A model generated the notes under the pieces. It did not search any database. It was not told the DNA's origin and was given only the letters and a program-made list of their open reading frames with translations. Position numbers and translations under genes: made by a program. From Caryophanales bacterium UBA1624 (lineage in GTDB: Bacteria > Bacillota_I > Bacilli_A > RFN20 > CAG-826): a stretch of DNA of 7,404 nucleotides. The stretch is from contig DCMK01000064.1 of NCBI GenBank assembly GCA_002321395.1, positions 2,776-10,179 of the forward strand, written 5' to 3'. Below, in pieces: positions 1 through 5,064 of this stretch; position 1 is the first letter of the stretch; every line of letters begins with the position of its first letter.

Positions 1-498
1 GATTTTTTGACCACCAACGTCATTCAGGGATTGGCTTTGATGGTCATCGGCGTGCTTTTGATCGTGCTGCCCGGGGCCCTTCCCTGGATCGTCGTCGCGA
101 TCGTCTCCGCTTTGCTTTTGCTGCTTTGGGTACTTGCGATCTATTACTTGGTCAAATCCAAAGGCGACTGGCGAAAGTACCGGCTGCGCCTCACCATCGT
201 GATCCTTGCTTCGTTGGCTTACGCCGGGCTTGCGGCGCTTGGCTATGACACGATCGTGAGCCTTTTCACGTGGGGGGCGGGGATGCTGTTCCTGCTCTTG
301 GCGATGGCGATTTTGGTGGGATTGGCCCAAAATCCGGAGAAGAACGCCTATACCCGCGTCATCGGCATCATCGAGATCGTGCTTTATTGCTGCGTCGGGG
401 TATTCATGCTTTTCGCCCCCAACATGATTTTGGATTACGGCATCTTCGCGACGGGGATCGTCATGGTCGCGGATGGCTTCTATAAGCTCATTCGCTGA
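1..498 (+). CDS. DUF308/HdeD-like six-helix membrane protein (5' end probably cut off)
   Basis: The encoded protein is almost entirely hydrophobic. About six membrane helices can be seen, at roughly residues 5-24, 27-48, 61-80, 85-106, 117-137 and 141-160 counted from a TTG at base 7, with short basic loops (KSKGDWRKYR) between pairs. The repeated pattern of a glycine-rich helix, a Pro turn and a second helix (GVLLIVLPGALPW, GVFMLFAPNMI) resembles the DUF308 family, which includes the E. coli acid-resistance membrane protein HdeD. That family link comes from pattern recall. The frame stays open to base 1 and the first helix begins almost at once, so the true start is probably just upstream of the window, although TTG at 7 is possible. 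The gene ends in TGA and overlaps the convergent riboflavin transporter gene by 11 bp. No catalytic motif is visible and the function is unknown; a role in envelope stress would be a guess. Confidence 0.75.
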   Translation, partial: DFLTTNVIQGLALMVIGVLLIVLPGALPWIVVAIVSALLLLLWVLAIYYLVKSKGDWRKYRLRLTIVILASLAYAGLAALGYDTIVSLFTWGAGMLFLLLAMAILVGLAQNPEKNAYTRVIGIIEIVLYCCVGVFMLFAPNMILDYGIFATGIVMVADGFYKLIR

Positions 499-1195
499 GT
501 TTGCCTTTTTGCAGGAAATACCTCAGCCCCCGGTAAAGGGAGAAAGACAGCGCGAGGACGATCGCGTCTTTCAAGGCGTTGAAAGGCAACACGGCCCACA
601 AAGCGTAGCTCCAGCCCACATTCTCGATCCACGGGATCGCTTTTTGGCATAGGGACAAAAGCGAGTCCAGGGGCAAGCCGTAGAAGAAAGAATAGAAGGG
701 TATTAAGGCGTATACGTTCAGCAGCATCGAGGCGGCAAGGTGGAAGGGGACGCCGACGAGGAAGCCCCCCAAAAGGGAGCGGAACGTCCTCTTTTTCCGG
801 TAGAAGAAGCATACGGGAAGCAAAAAGAGCAAAGACAAGGCGAAATCGGCCCATTCCCCGACCATCGCCGTGCTGGTCAAAGGCAATTTGATGATCGTCT
901 TCGCCAGCAGCACCAAAACCATGCACATCGGCCCTTGGCTGAGGCCTGCCATCAAAGCGGGGACCTCATCGAAATGCAGGGTCAGGAATTCGGGGAAGAA
1001 AGGGAGCTTGATCGTGAAAATCGGAACCGCGTAGAGCAACGCGGACAGGGCCCCGAAGATGCCGGATGTGGCGATGGAGGATACGCGGATCCGATTTTGC
1101 CGGCCGCTTTCCTTCCTCTCCAAAGAGGATGCGGCCAAAAGCAAAAGGAACAAAAACAGCAAGCTAAGGAAGGAAGGCAGTTTCCCCATGTCCAT
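488..1195 (-). CDS. ribU: Riboflavin ECF transporter substrate-binding subunit (RibU)
   Basis: This is the membrane-embedded S component of an energy-coupling-factor transporter, which binds riboflavin and works with the shared EcfA/A'/T module (not encoded here). Family signs are the block with FPEFLTLHFDEVPAL and GLSQGP (about residues 67-89), a Lys-containing helix (AKTIIKLPL, 98-106), the STAMVGEWADF segment (108-118) and LPFNALKDAI near the C-terminus. The upstream FMN riboswitch independently supports a riboflavin role. The ATG at 1195 is chosen because GGAGG (1208-1204) lies 8 nt upstream. A GTG at 1204 would overlap that ribosome binding site. The protein is 235 residues, longer than the usual RibU of roughly 190, because an extra hydrophobic helix (about 6-22) and a basic linker precede the canonical six-helix core. 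The gene ends in TGA inside the 3' end of the converging DUF308-like gene, with no obvious terminator. Confidence 0.9.
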   Translation of the reverse strand: MDMGKLPSFLSLLFLFLLLLAASSLERKESGRQNRIRVSSIATSGIFGALSALLYAVPIFTIKLPFFPEFLTLHFDEVPALMAGLSQGPMCMVLVLLAKTIIKLPLTSTAMVGEWADFALSLLFLLPVCFFYRKKRTFRSLLGGFLVGVPFHLAASMLLNVYALIPFYSFFYGLPLDSLLSLCQKAIPWIENVGWSYALWAVLPFNALKDAIVLALSFSLYRGLRYFLQKGKLSE

Positions 1196-1220
1196 AAAAA
1201 ACACCTCCGTTCAGGGAGGC
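1196..1220 (-). promoter_or_regulatory. RBS-sequestering hairpin / possible intrinsic terminator of the ribU leader
   Basis: Read on the minus strand, CCTCC (1219-1215) can pair with GGAGG (1208-1204) across a 6-nt loop. GGAGG is the ribU Shine-Dalgarno sequence. The stem is followed directly by TGTTTTTT and then the ATG at 1195. The hairpin can therefore act as a translational off-switch, and the T-tract would also allow weak Rho-independent termination. GGAGGG at the 3' edge of the FMN aptamer (1254-1249) can pair with the same CCTCC strand, which gives a plausible anti-sequestering alternative. The switching mechanism is inferred from base complementarity only. Confidence 0.65.
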
Positions 1221-1240
1221 CCTATCGGAAAAAAGAGAAA

Positions 1241-1358
1241 TTCTTCTTCCCTCCGGACTTTACCGTTGGCCCTGGAATCTCACCAAGTCATGCCTCTTCT
1301 GCAAGAAGCTCGCGGGCTTTACCGCCAGTCGACGTAATTCTCGTCGCCCTGAAGCGAA
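1241..1358 (-). ncRNA. FMN riboswitch (RFN element)
   Basis: On the minus strand the hallmark conserved RFN blocks occur in order. They are CTTCAGGGC, then a P3-like GACG/CGTC stem, then GACTGGCGGTAAAGCCCGCG. After these comes a variable arm (CTTC/GAAG), then TTGGTGAGATTCCAGGGCC, and finally AACGGTAAAGTCCGGAGGGAAGAAG. P2 forms from GGGC/GCCC. P1 forms from CTTC (1354-1351) with GAAG (1249-1246), extended by CTT/AAG-type pairs after a small internal loop. FMN riboswitches of this family bind flavin mononucleotide and switch off riboflavin synthesis or uptake genes when FMN is plentiful. This one precedes ribU and ends about 45 nt before its start codon. The aptamer begins almost at the predicted transcription start. 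Confidence 0.95.
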
Positions 1359-1361
1359 CCC

Positions 1362-1390
1362 ATTATAACGTCGTTGCGGCCGACGGTCTT
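1362..1390 (-). promoter_or_regulatory. Promoter of the FMN riboswitch-ribU transcript
   Basis: A perfect TATAAT -10 box lies at 1367-1362 on the minus strand. A weak -35 (AAGACC, 1390-1385, sharing GAC with consensus) sits 17 nt upstream. Transcription would start near 1356-1354, immediately at the 5' strand of riboswitch helix P1, which supports the assignment. Confidence 0.65.
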
Positions 1391-1405
1391 CCTTTTTGCG
1401 CGTTC

Positions 1406-1436
1406 TTCTTGTTTGGGCGAAAGCGTTGTATAAAAT
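1406..1436 (+). promoter_or_regulatory. Probable promoter of the diguanylate cyclase gene
   Basis: The run TATAAAAT at 1429-1436 contains two overlapping good -10 boxes (TATAAA and TAAAAT). Upstream candidates for the -35 are weak (TTCTTG at 1406 or TTGTTT at 1409). Transcription would start near 1441-1443, only 10-12 nt before the preferred ATG at 1453. The promoter is back to back with that of ribU, about 60 bp apart. Confidence 0.45.
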
Positions 1437-1452
1437 AGGCTTTGCCAAAACC

Positions 1453-2616
1453 ATGGAACTCTATACCGCAGTTGTCATAGCCGAAGTCCTTGCCTTGGCG
1501 ATCCTTTGGGCCTTGGTTTGCGGGAACCCCGCTTGCTCGGAGCGGCAAAAGGCAAAGTTCTTTTGGACTTATGCGGTCCTGTCCGTTTCGATCCTCGGGG
1601 AATGGCTCGCCTCTTTCTTGAATGGATCCGACCCGACGGGGGGATGGTTGATCCGGGTGGGGAAGCTCCTCGACTATTCCCTCTCGCCTCTAGTCGCCAT
1701 CTTATTGGTGAGGCAGATCTCCATGCTGAAGAAAGTCGAGCCCTATGCGTTTTCGGTTTTGGGCCTCAACGTCCTCTTCCAGTTCGTTTCCCTGTTCACG
1801 GGATGGTCCTACCGCATCGATGGGGACGGCTATTATCGGCATGGGGTCGCCCATTACGCGTATGTGGCCGTCTTCGCTTTGGCCATTCTCTATGCGATCG
1901 TCGCCTACATTCTCTATGGCAGGAAGTTCCAAAAGAAAAACCTTTTTTCCTTTTTGCTGATCGTCTGTTTCACGGTCCTGGGGCTTTTAGCCCAAGAGCT
2001 CATTGGGCCTCTTTTGGGGAAGACTTTGCGGATCTGCGGGCTTGCGAACACGATCGCCTGCATCTTGCTCTACGTCCATTACATCGGCTTCGATCAACAG
2101 CAAAACCAACGGGATCTGCTGAATAAGGAGCGCCTGCTTTTGAAGGACACCCTTTCGGATTGCTTCTCCCGTTATGCCTATGACTTAGTCTTCGAGGAAT
2201 TCTCCAAGAAACCCTTGCCCAGCCATTTTGTGGTCATGATGGTCGACGTCAATGGCCTGAAGCGGATCAACGACCGTTTTGGGCATGAGCATGGGGACCG
2301 TTTCATCCAAGCCGCCGGGAGGGTATTGGGCCAAGTCGCCGAAGGCAAAGGGCAGTGCTTCCGCACCGGCGGGGACGAGTTCATCCTTTTCTTGGATATC
2401 CAAGAAGCCGAATTGGAACGCAGGATCGCCAAAGTCCATCAAACCTTCCAAGAATGGGGGTTGGAGAAAAAAGAGCCGATTTCCTGTTCGATCGGGTACG
2501 CCTACGCCTCATCCCTGCCCGGGGAATGCCTGGCGAAGCTTATTTCGGTCGCCGACCAGAGGATGTATGAAGAAAAGAAGGCCTTCTACGAGGCCAACGG
2601 GCTCGCCGGGAGATGA
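1453..2616 (+). CDS. Membrane-bound diguanylate cyclase with GGDEF domain
   Basis: This protein makes the second messenger c-di-GMP from two GTP. The N-terminal half (about residues 1-212) holds about seven membrane helices, near 2-22, 36-56, 73-92, 97-116, 135-157, 164-186 and 190-210. They form a probable sensor region with a loop containing SYRIDGDGYYRHG. A short helical linker (QQNQRDLLNKERLLLKDTLSD) leads into the GGDEF domain. Asp265 in MMVDVNGLKRINDRFGH is the first metal ligand, and GGDEF at 306-310 is intact, so the enzyme should be active. The RxxD inhibitory site normally found five residues before GGDEF is absent (EGKG there). ATG at 1453 is preferred because the first helix starts there and the promoter lies just upstream. 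A TTG at 1396 in frame would add 19 residues but lies before the promoter. No clear Shine-Dalgarno precedes the ATG. The signal sensed is unknown. Confidence 0.88.
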   Translation: MELYTAVVIAEVLALAILWALVCGNPACSERQKAKFFWTYAVLSVSILGEWLASFLNGSDPTGGWLIRVGKLLDYSLSPLVAILLVRQISMLKKVEPYAFSVLGLNVLFQFVSLFTGWSYRIDGDGYYRHGVAHYAYVAVFALAILYAIVAYILYGRKFQKKNLFSFLLIVCFTVLGLLAQELIGPLLGKTLRICGLANTIACILLYVHYIGFDQQQNQRDLLNKERLLLKDTLSDCFSRYAYDLVFEEFSKKPLPSHFVVMMVDVNGLKRINDRFGHEHGDRFIQAAGRVLGQVAEGKGQCFRTGGDEFILFLDIQEAELERRIAKVHQTFQEWGLEKKEPISCSIGYAYASSLPGECLAKLISVADQRMYEEKKAFYEANGLAGR

Positions 2617-2620
2617 AGGA

Positions 2621-2646
2621 AAACGGGGTTATTCCCCCGTTTTTTT
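2621..2646 (+). terminator. Rho-independent terminator, probably bidirectional
   Basis: AAACGGGG (2621-2628) pairs perfectly with CCCCGTTT (2635-2642) over a 6-nt loop, followed by more T to 2646. The hairpin starts five bases after the diguanylate cyclase stop codon. On the minus strand the same stem is followed by only four T, and its loop contains the TAA stop of the histidine phosphatase gene, so it may weakly end that transcript as well. Confidence 0.85.
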
Positions 2647-3381
2647 CGCTTCGGCCCAATAATCCGCGTTGGCCACCTTCTCTTGCCTTTCCCATCTGCC
2701 GATGCTTTGGGCGGACTCTCGGAAGGCCCCGGCTTCGCTGCGGAGTTCGGGATGGCCTTCCAGATGGGGCAGGGCGCCTGCTTCGCGGATGCGGAACAAG
2801 GCGCTGCCCGGTTCCACTTCCTCGGTTTGGGCAAGGGAGATGGAAGAGGGGGCGAGGAAGAAATTCTGCCACATTACGGCCGGGGAAACGTGGATGAGGC
2901 GGCTCAAAAGGAAGCTCCCGATCCCCAAATGGCAGAAGAAGAGGACGCTTCTTTCGTTCTTCTCTCCGTTTGTTTTGAAATGGTTGCCCTCTTTGGCGTA
3001 TCCGCGTTCGGCCATGAATTCATAGAAGTTTTTTTCGATGAGCTCGTATTCTTCCTTTTTGCCCAAGGCTTCCATCTCCGGGGCCTCGATCCATTTTCGG
3101 GGATCGTAGCATAGGGGGTCGTTCGTCCAAAGGCGGGGGAGGCGGTCCCACACCCACGGGGCTTCTTTCAGCCAAGGCAAGACCCCGTTTGCCTCCCTTC
3201 CGGTGAGCCTTAAAAAGGGCTCCGCGGTTTTTTGGGCCCTCCCCAATGGGGAGAGGTAGATTTCATCGAATGGGTAGGACGCCAAAACGTGGGCTAGAAG
3301 TTCGGCCTGCTTCAGTCCCTTTTCCGTAAGGGAGTCGTGGACGTAATCGGGGTCGCCGTGGCGGATGATCCAAATTTTCAT
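2629..3381 (-). CDS. Histidine phosphatase superfamily protein (phosphoglycerate mutase-like)
   Basis: This is a cytoplasmic protein of the branch-1-like histidine phosphatase fold. The N-terminal strand reads MKIWIIRHGDPD, with the RHG motif at residues 7-9 and His8 as the predicted phospho-accepting residue. SPLGRAQKTA supplies the conserved Arg48. Glu73 (LKEAPW) is a candidate acid/base residue, and His151 (FFCHLGI) is the second active-site His. All key residues are present, so it is probably an active phosphatase, but the substrate cannot be deduced. At 250 residues it is longer than small PhoE/CobC-like members, owing to a cap-like insertion (about 75-140, rich in Trp, Lys and Glu) and a C-terminal tail. 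The start is fixed by the canonical N-terminus, yet no Shine-Dalgarno precedes the ATG. It lies 36 bp after tetR on the same strand, probably co-transcribed. Its stop codon lies in a terminator loop. Confidence 0.85.
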   Translation of the reverse strand: MKIWIIRHGDPDYVHDSLTEKGLKQAELLAHVLASYPFDEIYLSPLGRAQKTAEPFLRLTGREANGVLPWLKEAPWVWDRLPRLWTNDPLCYDPRKWIEAPEMEALGKKEEYELIEKNFYEFMAERGYAKEGNHFKTNGEKNERSVLFFCHLGIGSFLLSRLIHVSPAVMWQNFFLAPSSISLAQTEEVEPGSALFRIREAGALPHLEGHPELRSEAGAFRESAQSIGRWERQEKVANADYWAEAKKTGE

Positions 3382-3417
3382 GGGAACAAGGATAGCACGT
3401 TGGGCGTTCCTTTTCCC

Positions 3418-4011
3418 TTATTCCACGATGGGATAGGAAAGGCGGATGATGTCCTTCGCGACTGTTTTTTCCGGAAGATCAAGGTTCCGGACGTAGGCGA
3501 AGTAGATGGTGCTGGCGAAGGCCCCGGAGAAGAAGGGCACGGTGTTTTCGCTGTTGATCTTCTTCGTCAGGAATTTCCCATACTTCGCCTCCAGTTTCCC
3601 GAATATGTCCTGAATGAAGAGGTTGAGCCCATAGAAAAGGACGTGGGAGGTGTCGTTGGCGATGATCCGCTTCAAGGGAAGGGGGGTGGTGTAAAAGAAG
3701 TGGACGATGATTTCGACTACTTTTCGGAAGCTGAAGAGCCGGGTCGCGTAGAGGGTTTTGTCCAAAATCGGCTTGATCTCTTTGATCAGCTCCGCTTCAT
3801 AACGGGAGAAAAGGAAAAGGAGCAATTCGTTTTTGTCGGCGAAGTTGTTGTAGAAAGTGTTCTTGGAAATCAAGGCCTTATCGGTGATGTCCTTGATGGA
3901 GATATCCTCCATGCTTTTTACCTGCAACAGCTCTTCCAGCGCGTTGGCGAGGTCCCTTTTCGTGCGCACAATGCGCGCATCTTCTTTTGCGGGGGTTTGG
4001 TTTTCGTTCAT
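3418..4011 (-). CDS. TetR-family transcriptional regulator
   Basis: This 197-residue protein has the TetR architecture. A DNA-binding N-terminus with a helix-turn-helix at about 37-57 (ISIKDITDKALISKNTFYNNF) is followed by KNELLLFLF, which is classic for the family. An all-helical ligand-binding and dimerisation domain follows. Family members are usually dimeric repressors released by a small molecule. The C-terminal domain is too variable to name a ligand. ATG at 4011 is preferred because AGGA lies about 7 nt upstream. An upstream ATG (4029) and a GTG (4047) are in frame but overlap the predicted promoter or transcription start. It is divergent from the ABC transporter operon, the usual position for a local repressor of an exporter, and the histidine phosphatase gene follows it. 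Control of the operon and of itself is inferred from this arrangement. Confidence 0.9.
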   Translation of the reverse strand: MNENQTPAKEDARIVRTKRDLANALEELLQVKSMEDISIKDITDKALISKNTFYNNFADKNELLLFLFSRYEAELIKEIKPILDKTLYATRLFSFRKVVEIIVHFFYTTPLPLKRIIANDTSHVLFYGLNLFIQDIFGKLEAKYGKFLTKKINSENTVPFFSGAFASTIYFAYVRNLDLPEKTVAKDIIRLSYPIVE

Positions 4012-4037
4012 AGGGCGTTCCTGATTCATCGATGGAA

Positions 4038-4066
4038 ATTTTAGCACAAAGGTGTTGAAAATAGAA
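4038..4066 (-). promoter_or_regulatory. Candidate tetR promoter (extended -10)
   Basis: On the minus strand TGCTAAAAT (4046-4038) is an extended -10 element with a 5/6 TAAAAT box. The matching -35 position (TTCTAT, 4066-4061) is poor, as is common for extended -10 promoters. Transcription would start near 4031, about 20 nt before the chosen ATG. It overlaps the divergent ABC operon promoter. Confidence 0.45.
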
Positions 4067-4076
4067 TTAAGGTCAA
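4055..4076. promoter_or_regulatory. Candidate TetR operator (imperfect inverted repeat)
   Basis: TTGA (4055-4058) and TCAA (4073-4076) frame a 22-bp imperfect dyad, with 6 of 11 half-site positions symmetric (TTGA plus an internal TA). It covers the -35 and spacer of the ABC operon promoter and the -35 region of the tetR promoter, where a TetR dimer could block both. The symmetry is weak and the site is a suggestion only. Confidence 0.25.
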
Positions 4077-4083
4077 ATAATAT
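4055..4083 (+). promoter_or_regulatory. Promoter of the ABC transporter operon
   Basis: TTGAAA (4055-4060, 5/6 to the -35 consensus) is followed by a 17-nt spacer and TAATAT (4078-4083, 4/6). A TATACT box (4081-4086) is an alternative with longer spacing. The region is markedly AT-rich compared with its surroundings. The leader to ATG 4135 would be about 45 nt. Confidence 0.55.
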
Positions 4084-4134
4084 ACTGCACGAAAGTTATT
4101 GGGCGAAAGCGCAATAGCGGAAAGGAAGCACGGG

Positions 4135-5064
4135 ATGGAAGACATCATCGAAATCAGACATTTGACCAAGGATTACGGCGAAGGCCGTGGGGTGTTCGAC
4201 GTTTCCTTTTCCGTCCATCAGGGGGAGTGCTTTGGGTTTTTGGGCCCCAACGGGGCCGGGAAATCCACGACCATCCGCCACTTGATGGGATTCAGCGTCC
4301 CCGACAGCGGCGAAACCCTTCTCCGGGGGCAGAATTCCTTGAAGAACCGGGAGGTCATCATGCAAGGGGTTTCCTACATCCCCGGTGAGGTCGCGCTTCC
4401 TTCGGCGCTGAAAGGCTCGGAGGTCATCCAAGAACAAAGGAGGCTCAAAGGGGTCGCCGATACGGCTTTGTTGGATTGGCTCATCAAGACCTTCGAATAC
4501 GACCCAACCCTTTATTGCAAGGAAATGTCCTTGGGCATGAAGAGGAAGACGGCTATCATCTGCGCCTTCATGTCCGATCCGGACATCATCATCATGGACG
4601 AGCCTTCCTCGGGGCTAGATCCGGAGATGCAGGAACGCTTCGTCGAATTGGTCGAAAAAGAGAAGGAGCGGGGGAAGACGATCCTCCTGTCCAGCCACAT
4701 CTTCCAGGAAGTCGATGCCTGCTGCGATCGCATCGCGGTGATCAAAGACGGCAGGATCGTCTCCAATTTCGTGGCCAACGACCTCAAGCACAAATCCACC
4801 AAGCAATACCATTTGACTTACGGCAAGGAAAAAGAAAAGGAAGCGGCGAAGAAAAGCTTGGCCAAAAAGCGCTTTAAGACCGCGAATAGCTCCGTCGATC
4901 CGAAGCGCCTATCCGTCTTCGTGGACGAGAAAGACACCAACCGTTTTCTCAAGGATCTGCCGCGGGAAGGGCTTATGGATCTATCCGAAAAGAAAGAGAC
5001 GTTGGAGGACTACTTCATGTCCTTCTACAAAGAAGATCGAACCTACGGAGGCATTGGGAAATGA
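4135..5064 (+). CDS. ABC transporter ATP-binding protein 1 (ABC-2/BcrA-like)
   Basis: This 309-residue cytoplasmic ATPase should power the permease encoded downstream. Visible motifs in order are an A-loop Tyr14, Walker A GPNGAGKST (37-45), a signature of the SLGMK type (132-136), Walker B with catalytic Glu156 (IIIMDEPSSGLD) and H-loop His188 (LLSSHIFQEV). The Q-loop position reads YIPGE (81-85), with Gly where Gln is usual. After about residue 215 a C-terminal accessory domain rich in Lys and Glu follows, as in drug and peptide exporter ATPases of this class. ATG at 4135 is chosen because AAAGGAAG (4121-4128) lies 6 nt upstream; an in-frame TTG at 4099 lacks such a site. The stop codon overlaps the ATG of the next ATPase gene (ATGA). 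It is probably repressed by the divergent TetR protein. The substrate is unknown. Confidence 0.9.
   Translation: MEDIIEIRHLTKDYGEGRGVFDVSFSVHQGECFGFLGPNGAGKSTTIRHLMGFSVPDSGETLLRGQNSLKNREVIMQGVSYIPGEVALPSALKGSEVIQEQRRLKGVADTALLDWLIKTFEYDPTLYCKEMSLGMKRKTAIICAFMSDPDIIIMDEPSSGLDPEMQERFVELVEKEKERGKTILLSSHIFQEVDACCDRIAVIKDGRIVSNFVANDLKHKSTKQYHLTYGKEKEKEAAKKSLAKKRFKTANSSVDPKRLSVFVDEKDTNRFLKDLPREGLMDLSEKKETLEDYFMSFYKEDRTYGGIGK

Noticed and set aside
740..1438. Long plus-strand frame opposite ribU and its leader
   Set aside because: It is antisense to a clear membrane protein gene and to the FMN riboswitch. Its product is Gln/Arg/Glu-rich with no recognisable motif.
1396..1452. TTG start for the diguanylate cyclase adding 19 residues
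   Set aside because: It lies upstream of the predicted -10 element and has no ribosome binding site. The first membrane helix fits a start at 1453.
3382..3411. GGAAC/GTTCC inverted repeat between tetR and the phosphatase gene
   Set aside because: It has only a 5-bp stem with an 18-nt loop and no T-tract, so it is too weak to call a terminator or operator.
3337..4044. Plus-strand frame of 235 codons opposite tetR
   Set aside because: The opposite strand has an unmistakable TetR protein with a helix-turn-helix. The antisense product is the Val/Gly/Asp/Phe-rich type expected from a shadow frame.
4043..4096. Two similar GCAC-AAAG words (GCACAAAG near 4044 and GCACGAAAG near 4088) as direct repeats
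   Set aside because: They are short, imperfect and not symmetric, so they are likely chance and not a binding-site pair.
4099..4134. Upstream TTG start for ATPase 1 adding 12 residues
   Set aside because: No Shine-Dalgarno precedes it, whereas AAAGGAAG sits well placed before ATG 4135. The extra residues are not part of the family N-terminus.
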